A stretch of DNA of 60,876 bases from Saprospiraceae bacterium. GTDB taxonomy: Bacteria; Bacteroidota; Bacteroidia; Chitinophagales; Saprospiraceae. The notes under the pieces were generated by a model. The model saw only the letters and a list, made by a program, of their open reading frames with translations. It searched no databases and had not been told where the DNA came from. Positions within the stretch are counted from its first letter, which is position 1, and each line of letters begins with the position of its first letter. The DNA is taken from the NCBI GenBank assembly GCA_022844565.1, contig JALHLK010000027.1:1-60876 (forward strand), read 5' to 3'. The position numbers and the translations under genes were made by a program. Below, piece after piece: positions 7,141 through 15,067 of the stretch.

Positions 7141-10100
7141 TTATTTAAAAATATATCTTAATCCAACTTGCATTTGCCATCTGCTATTGGTTGAGAAGTC
7201 ATTTATAAATGTTGATTTTTGAGAAACATCAAAATTGTATATTGGAGCACCATTCGCATCAACTGCTACAGAAATTGGTTGTGCCAAGCCAGTTAAAGAT
7301 GCAAACTCTCTAACTCCCCAATTGGAACTGATCAAGTTGCCTGCATTTAGGATATCGATACTAAGTTGAAATTTATTTCCATTCTTGCTGATGCCAAGGT
7401 CTTGAAGGATACGTAGATCCCAATGGTTGTACCATGGTGCAAGTGTTGCATATTTTTCAGCATATTTTCCTCGATTAGCAGAAAGATATTTGTCTTGAGC
7501 AATGTATTGTCGGAAGGCAGTTCTCTGTGCAGGCGCATTCGTCGTACCAAAGTTCATTTGATCAATTTGTCCATCTGTTGGGATATAAATCAAATCATTT
7601 AGTGAAGAACCATCATTATTTATATCACCGGCATAGGTATAACTATATCTACCACCTTGAACATATTCTGTAAATAAACTGATAATTGTTGCATTGTTTT
7701 CTCCAAAAAAGTTGAATTTTTTACTTCCGGAAGCAAGTATTCTATTTCTGTTACCATAAAGAGATGGAGCTAATTGTGGTACATTCGTATTACTGATGTT
7801 AGCTGGATTTCTATCAAAGGCATCAGATGATATTTCAGCATCAATTGAGGCTGCATCTCTTGCATCTAAGAAGTTATAGGCTATCATAAAGTTTGCGTCT
7901 TTCCATGATTTTTGAACTTGAAGAGAGGCATTCAATGAATGACCAACATTGGTGTTACCAAAAACATATGCATTGGTCGAACCTCCAAAAGGTCCTTGAG
8001 CTCTATCTTGTGCTCTGTATATTGGTCTGCTGTCTACTCCACTTAATTTACCACCTGGGCTTATTAAGCCATAATTTCTTACCATTTGTGCTTGTAGATC
8101 TTTAGTGTAAATTAAATCAACAGTGGTAGACCAACCATTCTTCAATTGTTTATCTACTCCTAAACTATTTTTCCAAACTTGAGGGAATTTAAAATTAGGG
8201 TCTGTCATACAATAAAAGAAAAATGCAGGATTAGCTACTTGATTTCCGATCCAAACAAAAGGCATCCTTCCTGAAAACAATCCAGAACCTCCTCTCAATT
8301 GAAGATCATTGTTGTCACTTGAGTAGTTGAAACCTAATCTAGGGTTGATCAAAGGAGTTTGATTAGGGAGTTGAGTGTGGTCAAACTTGACCGGCTTACC
8401 ACCTTCGTCATAATATGTGACATTGGGAGCATATACACCTCCACTTGATACATTTCCACCATTTCGTGCTATATTTTCTTCGATTTTGGTTTTTGTGTCA
8501 AAATATAATGGAAGATCTATTCTTAGACCTCCAGTAACTGTTAAGTTTTTATTGATAGAGTACTCATCTTGAATATATGCTGAAAATTGACCAAGATTAG
8601 TTTCGGCAAGCGCCCATGAATCATCTTTTGTATTTTTTTCAAAAGTAGCTTTTGCTCCTGTTACCTCTGCATCAAATCCACCACTTTTTATAAATGTTTC
8701 AAAACCAGCCATATCTACGTCAGGGAAAAATACTCTTGCACCATAACCAGTAAGGTTAAAAGAGTTGTCAAAATCAAATTTTTCAAATGCTAATCCTAAT
8801 GTAATGTTATGATTACCTTTGAAATAGTTTAGATTGTTCTGAATTTGAATGACGTTTTGATTTAAATTATTGTTGATTGAGAAAGGTTCGTGACCAGCGA
8901 TAATATAACGCGAACCATTTTTACCAATATTAAGAACTGGGAATGGAGCGGAAAAAGGGTCTCTTGTATCGCGAAAACCTGTAAATCCTGCTTGAAATTT
9001 ATTAGATATATTTTTTCCAAATACTGACTTTAATTCTCCTATTACAGAATGGATTACATTATTGATTTTATATCCACTATTTTGAAATTGTAAAGTCAAC
9101 TGATCTGGTCCTCTTCTTCCAATAGCTGATGGGTGAGCAGGCTTATCTTTGAATGCATCAAGAAAATTGTAGCTTAATGAAAATTTATGATCTTGATTTA
9201 AGTTAAAATCCAATTTTAAAAGCCCCTTGCTATTATTTGCAGAATGTTTAAAATCTTTAATAGCACCGACATCATAACTGTATCGGTCCTTAAGTAATTT
9301 TGCTACAAGATTCATATCAGATTCTAATACTCTAGAGACATTGCTTCCTGTTGCACCTGCCCCAGCGGGTATAAAATAACTTCCAAGATCTGATCTGTTT
9401 TCTCTTTCGAAATTTGCAAAGAAAAATACTTTATTCTTAATTAGTGGACCACCTACTGCAAATCCAAACTGAGATTGATTCAAATCACCAGTATTTACAG
9501 AAGTTCCTGCTACCTTACTGCCCTGCATATTACTGTTTCTAAAAAAACCATATACAGTTCCTTCGAAATTATTGGTTCCAGATTTTGTTACTGCATTTAC
9601 AGCTGCTCCTGTAAATCCTGATTGTGTCACATCAAAAGGGGCAATAGAAACTTGTATTTGTTCTATGGCATCCAAAGAAATTGGCTGTGCATCTGTTTGA
9701 CCTCCAGGTGTAGCTGCATCCAAACCAAATGGATTGTTAAATATTGATCCGTTAACACTGTAATTATTAAATTGGTCATTTCTACCACCAAAAGAACCTC
9801 CTTCTGCCGACATCGGATTTAACCTTGTAAAGTCTGAGGCTGATCTTGAAATTGTAGGAAGATTATTTAGCATCTCTCTCGAAATATTGGTTGAAGCACC
9901 TGTTTTATCCTTATCCACAATTCCTTTGTTAGAAGCAATAACCACCTCATTTAAAACTTGCCCTTGAGGTTTCAATTGACGATTGATAGTAAACTTTTCA
10001 CCTAACTTTAAATAAATGTCGCTTATTACTTCTTCTTCAAAACCGATATAAGAAATTACAACTTTGTAAGGGCCGCCTATTCTCATATTAGGTATTACAA

Positions 10101-10290
10101 ACTTACCAGCTTCGTTGGTTGCAGATCCATAAAACGAACCTGAAGGTAAGTGCTCTGCTTGAATTGTTGCTCCTATCAAAGGTAAATTTTCATTGTCTGA
10201 AATAGACCCCGACATGCTAGAAGTTGTGACTTGGCTAAATGCACTTAGTCCAATAAATAAAGATAAGACTGTTACGTAAATTTTTTTCAT
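7141..10290 (-). CDS. Oar-like TonB-dependent outer-membrane protein
   Basis: A 1,049-residue outer-membrane protein. Residues 1-19 are a signal peptide ending AFSQ. Residues ~22-105 are a carboxypeptidase-regulatory-like beta domain (SGSISDNENLPLIGATI, later PYKVVISYIGFEEEVI). A TonB plug-like segment follows (NFEGTVYGFFRN at ~240), then a large beta-barrel ending in ...LRYIF-K, the aromatic C-terminal pattern of outer-membrane barrels. The layout fits the Oar family seen in Myxococcus and Bacteroidota. Most such proteins have no defined substrate; roles in adhesion or protein/peptide uptake are proposed for some. It is a single gene with its own promoter and terminator, with no SusD partner beside it, so a glycan-uptake role is unlikely. 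Confidence 0.9.
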   Translation of the reverse strand: MKKIYVTVLSLFIGLSAFSQVTTSSMSGSISDNENLPLIGATIQAEHLPSGSFYGSATNEAGKFVIPNMRIGGPYKVVISYIGFEEEVISDIYLKLGEKFTINRQLKPQGQVLNEVVIASNKGIVDKDKTGASTNISREMLNNLPTISRSASDFTRLNPMSAEGGSFGGRNDQFNNYSVNGSIFNNPFGLDAATPGGQTDAQPISLDAIEQIQVSIAPFDVTQSGFTGAAVNAVTKSGTNNFEGTVYGFFRNSNMQGSKVAGTSVNTGDLNQSQFGFAVGGPLIKNKVFFFANFERENRSDLGSYFIPAGAGATGSNVSRVLESDMNLVAKLLKDRYSYDVGAIKDFKHSANNSKGLLKLDFNLNQDHKFSLSYNFLDAFKDKPAHPSAIGRRGPDQLTLQFQNSGYKINNVIHSVIGELKSVFGKNISNKFQAGFTGFRDTRDPFSAPFPVLNIGKNGSRYIIAGHEPFSINNNLNQNVIQIQNNLNYFKGNHNITLGLAFEKFDFDNSFNLTGYGARVFFPDVDMAGFETFIKSGGFDAEVTGAKATFEKNTKDDSWALAETNLGQFSAYIQDEYSINKNLTVTGGLRIDLPLYFDTKTKIEENIARNGGNVSSGGVYAPNVTYYDEGGKPVKFDHTQLPNQTPLINPRLGFNYSSDNNDLQLRGGSGLFSGRMPFVWIGNQVANPAFFFYCMTDPNFKFPQVWKNSLGVDKQLKNGWSTTVDLIYTKDLQAQMVRNYGLISPGGKLSGVDSRPIYRAQDRAQGPFGGSTNAYVFGNTNVGHSLNASLQVQKSWKDANFMIAYNFLDARDAASIDAEISSDAFDRNPANISNTNVPQLAPSLYGNRNRILASGSKKFNFFGENNATIISLFTEYVQGGRYSYTYAGDINNDGSSLNDLIYIPTDGQIDQMNFGTTNAPAQRTAFRQYIAQDKYLSANRGKYAEKYATLAPWYNHWDLRILQDLGISKNGNKFQLSIDILNAGNLISSNWGVREFASLTGLAQPISVAVDANGAPIYNFDVSQKSTFINDFSTNSRWQMQVGLRYIFK

Positions 10291-10322
10291 TGTAAATTGA
10301 GTTTGTTTTTTATAAATTTTAG

Positions 10323-10330
10323 CAAATATA
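10323..10330 (-). promoter_or_regulatory. -7 element TATATTTG for the Oar-like gene
   Basis: The reverse complement of CAAATATA matches the TAnnTTTG consensus, about 33 bases upstream of the ATG at 10290. The surrounding 10291-10476 gap is very AT-rich and otherwise featureless. Confidence 0.6.
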
Positions 10331-10476
10331 AAAATTTAATAAAAAGTTAATAATTTATTCATATTATCTTTATATTAAGTTTTTTATTATATAAATCATA
10401 CAATTTGAGCATTATATAAATTAGTAAAATAAATTATGTTTAAAATGATGTTTTAAAGGATTTTATCTTTTTGAAA

Positions 10477-11667
10477 TTAGAAATTTTCTAAAAATTGCAA
10501 CAAGGAAAGTTGCCGAATACCCTTATACGTATTTATCGAAGGTAATACATCTTTTGCTATAACATACTTGGGGTAATTGTCATCAATTAAAAGTAGGTTT
10601 CCAAACTCTCTTTCAATTGTTTGGTTATTTGATAATAGGAATGTTACTTGAAAGTAATAAGTCTCACCTTCCTTTTCTGCTATAAAATCAATTTCTTTAC
10701 GGCCTAAAGCCCCAGTTTTCACATCAAATCCATTAGATTTTAAATGATTATACACAAGATTTTCATAGACTTTTGATATATCGTCAGCAGAAAACCCTGC
10801 TAATAGATTTCGTAATCCTAGATCTTCAAAATAATATTTTTCACCTATTTCAAATACTTTTTTACCTTTTATATCAATTCTTTTAACTTTTCTAATTATA
10901 AATGCGTCTGCCATAAATTTTAAATAATCCATTACCGTATTTATGGATATTTTAATCTTTTGTGACTTTAAATAGTCAGAAATTTTCTTGGATGAAAATT
11001 GGCTTCCAACATTTCCAGCAATAAACGAAATAAGATTTTCCAGAAATGCTACATTCCGTATTTGATTACGTTTAATGATGTCTTTGTAAACGATCGAATT
11101 TAATATATTTTGGAGATATTCTCGTTTTACGCGGCTGTCATCTGGCAATAAAGACAAGCCTGCCATACCACCAAATTGCATATATTTATTGAGATTTTCT
11201 TCAGTAGAATCCAATGCATTTAATTCAAGGAATTCACGAAAATCTAGTGGAAATATTTCAAATTCAACATATCTCCCTCCTATTAAACTAGCTAATTCAC
11301 CTGATAATAAATTTGCATTACTTCCAGTGATATAAATATCAAATCCTGGTTTTTTGTAAAAATTACGAAGTGACTTTTCAAATTCTTCAATTTCTTGGAC
11401 CTCATCGATAAGAATTGCCACCTTGGAAGAATTAATTTTGCTGCTAATGTATTGATTAAGCTGTTTGTAATTTTGAATTTCGTCAAATTCAAAGTTTTCT
11501 TTATCAATAAAAATTTCCTGAACATCTTTATCTAAAAGATCTTCGGCTATAGATTGTAATAAAAAACTTTTCCCCACACGTCTTTGGCCTGTTAAAACCT
11601 TTATAAGTGGTTTTTTTACAAAAGGTCTAATTCGTTCAAGATATTTTTTTCTTTGTAATGTTTTCAT
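10477..11667 (-). CDS. AAA ATPase with DUF4143 (first of two in the window)
   Basis: An ATP-binding protein of the AAA-14/DUF4143 family, about 396 residues from the ATG I chose at 11667 (MKTLQRKKYLER). The longer frame to 11718 would overlap the promoter. The Walker A GQRRVGKS is near residue 30, Walker B is VAILIDEVQEIEE near 80, and a sensor-like YITGSNANLL follows. The C-terminal DUF4143 region resembles a restriction-endonuclease fold and contains GRKEIDFIAEKEGETYYFQV, whose E-D...Q pattern is nuclease-like. The biological role of this widespread family is not established. The gene is isolated, and palindromic repeats flank its promoter and overlap its start codon. Confidence 0.88.
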   Translation of the reverse strand: MKTLQRKKYLERIRPFVKKPLIKVLTGQRRVGKSFLLQSIAEDLLDKDVQEIFIDKENFEFDEIQNYKQLNQYISSKINSSKVAILIDEVQEIEEFEKSLRNFYKKPGFDIYITGSNANLLSGELASLIGGRYVEFEIFPLDFREFLELNALDSTEENLNKYMQFGGMAGLSLLPDDSRVKREYLQNILNSIVYKDIIKRNQIRNVAFLENLISFIAGNVGSQFSSKKISDYLKSQKIKISINTVMDYLKFMADAFIIRKVKRIDIKGKKVFEIGEKYYFEDLGLRNLLAGFSADDISKVYENLVYNHLKSNGFDVKTGALGRKEIDFIAEKEGETYYFQVTFLLSNNQTIEREFGNLLLIDDNYPKYVIAKDVLPSINTYKGIRQLSLLQFLENF

Positions 11668-11676
11668 TATACTGAA
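11663..11676. promoter_or_regulatory. Operator-like palindrome overlapping the start codon of the first DUF4143 gene
   Basis: TTCATTATACTGAA (plus strand) is an imperfect palindrome, 6 of 7 pairs, and contains the ATG (11665-11667 read in reverse). A related copy lies 39 bases further upstream and a weaker one 40 bases beyond that. A protein bound here would block the start of the gene. Confidence 0.55.
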
Positions 11677-11685
11677 TAATTTAAG

Positions 11686-11693
11686 CAAATATA
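11686..11693 (-). promoter_or_regulatory. -7 element TATATTTG of the first DUF4143 gene
   Basis: It matches TAnnTTTG on the minus strand and lies between two palindrome copies. The implied transcript has a very short leader of about 10-15 bases before the ATG at 11667, which supports the chosen start. Confidence 0.6.
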
Positions 11694-11701
11694 CAATAGT
11701 T

Positions 11702-11715
11702 TTTAATATACTGAA
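11702..11715. promoter_or_regulatory. Second palindrome copy upstream of the first DUF4143 gene
   Basis: TTTAATATACTGAA shares TATACTGAA with the copy at 11663-11676 and falls where the -33 region of the promoter would be. A third, weaker copy (TTCATTATAAAGTC) is at 11742-11755. Starts are at 11663, 11702 and 11742, so spacing is 39-40 bases. Confidence 0.5.
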
Positions 11716-11718
11716 CAT

Positions 11719-12008
11719 AAATTACTTTTTTGTTGATTTATTTCATTATAAAGTCAAAACTCTAATCATAAATTCAAAAAATATTGATGTAAACAATACA
11801 AGTTTCATCATAAAAGGATAGTTAAACCTTTAGAGATTCAATTTTCTAATAGGTAGAAATATAAATGCCATAGTCATAACGACCGGTGCAAGTAGAAATC
11901 GACATTTCCCTGACATAATCTTAAACTGTTGTAAGATAATGGGAGTTAATCCTTTCCAAACCGTTAAGTTAGGAGATATTGACTTTATTTCAATTATTTC
12001 TTGATATC
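11719..12008. other. Gene-free stretch between DUF4143 gene and xdhC-like gene
   Basis: 290 bases. The first 40 hold the distal weak palindrome copy upstream of the DUF4143 gene. The rest has short open stretches but no start, ribosome-binding context or recognisable protein. It could include a decayed gene, but I cannot identify one. Confidence 0.4.
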
Positions 12009-13088
12009 TTAGTGAATTCTTGAAGTCTTAAACTTAAGCGAACTCCCAGACTTCTGATTTAAAACCGAGGTCATTTCTGCAAGGGTAGAAAGTGCTATTT
12101 CTGATGGCGTCTCTGCACCAATGTCAAATCCCATTGGAGCAAAAACTTGCTGTTCATTCGGCAAATTTACATCCATCTTTGCAAGATGTTCTTTCATTTT
12201 TTCCCACTTCTTTTTAGGTCCCAGTAAACCAATGTATGGCAAATCATTTAAGACGATAAGTTTTGACATGGCTATGAGGTCATATTGAAAGTTGTGAGAC
12301 ATGAGGGCAACAGCCGTATATTTTGCAAATTTGATAGATGCTACTACCTCTTCTGCATTTCCTAAATAGATTTGGCAACTATCTCCAAATCGCTCTTTTG
12401 TAGCATGAGTATGACGCCCATCCACAACAGTAACCTTCCATCCCAAGTTTTGTGCAAGGTTTGACATGATGATCGCATCATTTCCAGCACCCACGATGAT
12501 CAAGTGATTTTTGGGTTTTAGAAAATTGAAAAAATAGTTCGTTTGATTGGTTTCGTCAGAAAGATAGGTATTTTGCTTAATATCTTTATCAAAAGAAAGT
12601 GAACTTAGTACCCCATCATGATTTTTGAAGCCATAAGTAGGAGAAAATGCATTGATCGTTCCTTGATTTGGGCTGATTTTTGAATAATGGACGATAACAA
12701 CTAAGCCGTCTTCGTGGGATTCTGCCCATTGTAAGATCTCAATTGGATTATTTTCATCGGTATAATCAATGGGTTCAAATAATACATCGATGACCCCATT
12801 GCATCCAAGTTGTGCTCCTAACTTTGCATCATCTTCATTTGTGGTATCATAAGTAGTGAGGGTAATTTGATTTTTATATAGTGACAACAATGCTTTTTTG
12901 AGCGCATCACCTTCTAGGCAACCTCCGCTTATAGCACCAGTCATATTGCCATATTCGTCTATGAGCATTCGAGCACCCTCACGCCTATATGATGAACCTT
13001 CTACCTGCACCACTGTCGCTAATACCGATGACGTGCCTGATGATTTAAGTAGCTTATATTGGTCAATGATGTTTTTTATTTCATTCAT
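12009..13088 (-). CDS. XdhC-family molybdenum hydroxylase maturation protein
   Basis: A 359-residue protein of the XdhC/CoxI family. XdhC binds molybdenum cofactor, helps convert it to the sulfido form and inserts it into xanthine-dehydrogenase-type enzymes. The N-terminal domain has EGSSYRREGARMLI and the conserved GAISGGCLEGD with the family Cys near residue 57. The C-terminal Rossmann-like half has IIVGAGNDAIIMSNLA and ends with the GAETPSEIALSTLAEM signature. It overlaps the cysteine desulfurase stop by 4 bases (ATGA), so the pair is translationally coupled. It is divergent from the oxidoreductase operon at 14605, which it most likely serves. Confidence 0.93.
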   Translation of the reverse strand: MNEIKNIIDQYKLLKSSGTSSVLATVVQVEGSSYRREGARMLIDEYGNMTGAISGGCLEGDALKKALLSLYKNQITLTTYDTTNEDDAKLGAQLGCNGVIDVLFEPIDYTDENNPIEILQWAESHEDGLVVIVHYSKISPNQGTINAFSPTYGFKNHDGVLSSLSFDKDIKQNTYLSDETNQTNYFFNFLKPKNHLIIVGAGNDAIIMSNLAQNLGWKVTVVDGRHTHATKERFGDSCQIYLGNAEEVVASIKFAKYTAVALMSHNFQYDLIAMSKLIVLNDLPYIGLLGPKKKWEKMKEHLAKMDVNLPNEQQVFAPMGFDIGAETPSEIALSTLAEMTSVLNQKSGSSLKFKTSRIH

Positions 13089-14233
13089 TTCCTAAGTTTT
13101 GGAATGGTGTCTTTAAATATTTTGATGGCTATTTCTACATCATCTGAGGTGGTAAAACGGCCCAGACTCACCCTTACTGAGGAAAGCGTGTTTTTATTGG
13201 TATGTCCCATAGCAAGCAATACATGAGAACCCTTGGTTTGTAGTGCATTGCAAGCAGATCCTTGAGAGAGAGCCAAAGGTTTTAGTTTTTGCAGAAAATG
13301 ATTATTGTCGATACCTTCAAAAGTGATGTTACTGGTGTTCGGTATTCTCAATTCGCTAAATCCATTGATTTGTATATTACCAATTTTCAATATAGCTTGT
13401 TCAAAATAGTCTCTCAATTGATGGATTCTTGGCATTTCTTCAGTTAAAATAGAAGCTGACATTTCTACGGCTTTTGCCATCCCCAAAATAGCAGGGATAT
13501 TATAGGTTCCTGCCCGTAAACCTTGCTCTGTGTAACCACCGTAACTCAAGGGAGATAATTGAATATTTTTATTAGCCCTTTTATACATAACACCTACACC
13601 TTTAGGACCATAGATTTTATGCCCAGAAAAAACAATCATGTCTGCCTTACAAAGTTTGACACTTAATGGTATCTTGCCTACGACTTGGGTGGCATCTACA
13701 AACCAAGTTACCCCAATCAAGTGGCTCAGAGAAGTGATCCATTCATCAATTGGGTGGACTACACCTGTCTCATTGTTAGCCAGCATAAGAGCAATCAAAA
13801 TAGTATTATCCGTTATGGAGTCTCGTAGATTTTCAAATGAAATCGCTCCATGCTCATTCACATCCAAATACGTAATTGAAAAGCCCATTCTTTCCAAGTA
13901 TATACACGATTCTAATACAGCTTTATGTTCTGTCTTACAAGTGATAATGTGTTTACCTTTATGAGCATTTTTTAGCGCAAATCCTATAATTCCGACATTG
14001 ATCGCCTCTGTGGCTCCTGAAAAAAATACGATCTCTTCTTCATTTGCATCTAAGGTTTTACCTACTAATTGCCTTGCCTGTTGCAAATTTTCCTCTACTA
14101 ACCAGCCAGGTATATGATTGCTTGCCGGGTTAGCAAACTGATCCTTGAAATATGGTAGCATATAGTCAATTACTTCCTCTAATACAGGAGTGGTAGCGTT
14201 GTAGTCTAAATATATTTGATTATTTAATCGCAT
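13085..14233 (-). CDS. Cysteine desulfurase (NifS/IscS class V aminotransferase)
   Basis: A 382-residue PLP enzyme that takes sulfur from cysteine as an enzyme-bound persulfide. Visible: the N-terminal YLDYNATTP, GATEAINVGIIGF, the PLP-lysine segment VFSGHKIYGPKGVG, and the catalytic-Cys loop SQGSACNALQTKGSHV. The short SACN loop is of the IscS/NifS type. Because it is coupled to xdhC and divergent from a molybdenum hydroxylase operon, its likely job is to supply sulfur for the terminal sulfido ligand of the cofactor, as NifS4 does with XdhC in Rhodobacter. A general Fe-S cluster role cannot be excluded. Confidence 0.93.
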   Translation of the reverse strand: MRLNNQIYLDYNATTPVLEEVIDYMLPYFKDQFANPASNHIPGWLVEENLQQARQLVGKTLDANEEEIVFFSGATEAINVGIIGFALKNAHKGKHIITCKTEHKAVLESCIYLERMGFSITYLDVNEHGAISFENLRDSITDNTILIALMLANNETGVVHPIDEWITSLSHLIGVTWFVDATQVVGKIPLSVKLCKADMIVFSGHKIYGPKGVGVMYKRANKNIQLSPLSYGGYTEQGLRAGTYNIPAILGMAKAVEMSASILTEEMPRIHQLRDYFEQAILKIGNIQINGFSELRIPNTSNITFEGIDNNHFLQKLKPLALSQGSACNALQTKGSHVLLAMGHTNKNTLSSVRVSLGRFTTSDDVEIAIKIFKDTIPKLRK

Positions 14234-14308
14234 TCTATTTTCATTGTATTAAAGGAAGAGCCATTCTTTATTTTGAACATTTGCTTTTTTACCATTGTTT
14301 TCAGATCG

Positions 14309-14316
14309 CAAATATA
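14309..14316 (-). promoter_or_regulatory. -7 element TATATTTG for cysteine desulfurase-xdhC
   Basis: The reverse complement of CAAATATA fits TAnnTTTG, about 76 bases upstream of the ATG at 14233. Confidence 0.5.
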
Positions 14317-14516
14317 ATTATGTTTTATTTGTAGAATGATGAAAAGATTATATTTAGTTATTACATCTTATACCAGGCTTATATTAAGTAATAAAAATAG
14401 TAATTTGTAAAATATTGGAAAAACTAAAAATCCTTTTAAGACAAAAACTTTGAAAAATAAGTAAAAATGGTAGCACAAAGAGTAATTTATATACGTTTTT
14501 CACATAAAATTATCTT

Positions 14517-14524
14517 TATCTTTG
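14517..14524 (+). promoter_or_regulatory. -7 element TATCTTTG for the molybdenum hydroxylase operon
   Basis: It fits TAnnTTTG, about 80 bases upstream of the small-subunit ATG at 14605. A second overlapping TTATCTTT lies just before it. Confidence 0.6.
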
Positions 14525-14604
14525 TAAAATAAAATTAAAACATTATTTGATTACTTTTGATTGATTAATTTGTTATTTCGTAAGATTAAATTAATAAGAA
14601 TACC

Positions 14605-15060
14605 ATGGCTAAATACAATCTAAAAATAAACGGTAAAACCCGCGCGGTCGATGTAGACCCTAGTACTCCTATATTATGGGTTTTGAGAGACCATTTACAA
14701 TTGGTGGGCACCAAATATGGTTGTGGGATTGCCCAATGTGGATCATGTACCATACATTTAAATGGCACCGCAATGCGATCTTGTATGCTACCCGTATCGT
14801 CAATCGGTAAATCTGAGATTACTACCATAGAAGGTTTATCAGAAAAGGTAGACCATCCTGTACAAAAAGCATGGATTGAGCACGACGTAGCACAGTGCGG
14901 TTATTGCCAATCTGGTCAAATCATGACAGCAGCAGCTTTATTGCGTGATAATCCCAACCCATCGGAAGAAGATATCGAAGCAACAATGAGCGGCAATATC
15001 TGTCGATGTGGCACATACTTAAGAATCAAAGAAGCTATTATCACAGCATCAAAAATGTAA
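14605..15060 (+). CDS. [2Fe-2S] small subunit of a xanthine-dehydrogenase-family oxidoreductase (IorA/aldehyde-oxidoreductase type)
   Basis: This 151-residue subunit carries two [2Fe-2S] clusters that pass electrons from the molybdenum centre. The plant-ferredoxin-like cluster uses C40, C45, C48 and C60 (CGIAQCGSC...RSC). The second cluster uses CGYCQSGQ near 99 and CRCG near 134. The length is normal for IorA. There is no signal peptide of its own; in this family it is carried out with the Tat-exported large subunit. The large subunit starts 7 bases after its stop. No FAD subunit is present, so electrons probably go to a cytochrome or a membrane acceptor. Confidence 0.95.
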   Translation: MAKYNLKINGKTRAVDVDPSTPILWVLRDHLQLVGTKYGCGIAQCGSCTIHLNGTAMRSCMLPVSSIGKSEITTIEGLSEKVDHPVQKAWIEHDVAQCGYCQSGQIMTAAALLRDNPNPSEEDIEATMSGNICRCGTYLRIKEAIITASKM

Positions 15061-15067
15061 ATTAATC

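Larger units (their letters stand above)
14234..14604. other. Divergent promoter region between cysteine desulfurase and molybdenum hydroxylase operons
   Basis: 371 AT-rich bases without a gene. It holds a minus-strand TATATTTG (14309-14316) for the desulfurase/xdhC pair and a plus-strand TATCTTTG (14517-14524) for the oxidoreductase operon. No riboswitch-like conserved fold or clear operator is visible to me. Confidence 0.6.

Noticed and set aside
11292-11525. 77-residue minus-strand frame within the first DUF4143 gene
   Set aside because: Shadow of the ATPase in another frame with low-complexity composition and no motif.
11665-11718. Longer start of the first DUF4143 protein at 11718
   Set aside because: It would begin upstream of the promoter -7 element, and the extra residues are hydrophobic and unlike the family's usual N-terminus.
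14234-14604. Molybdenum-cofactor riboswitch upstream of the hydroxylase operon
   Set aside because: I could not find a convincing multi-helix conserved structure in this AT-rich stretch.
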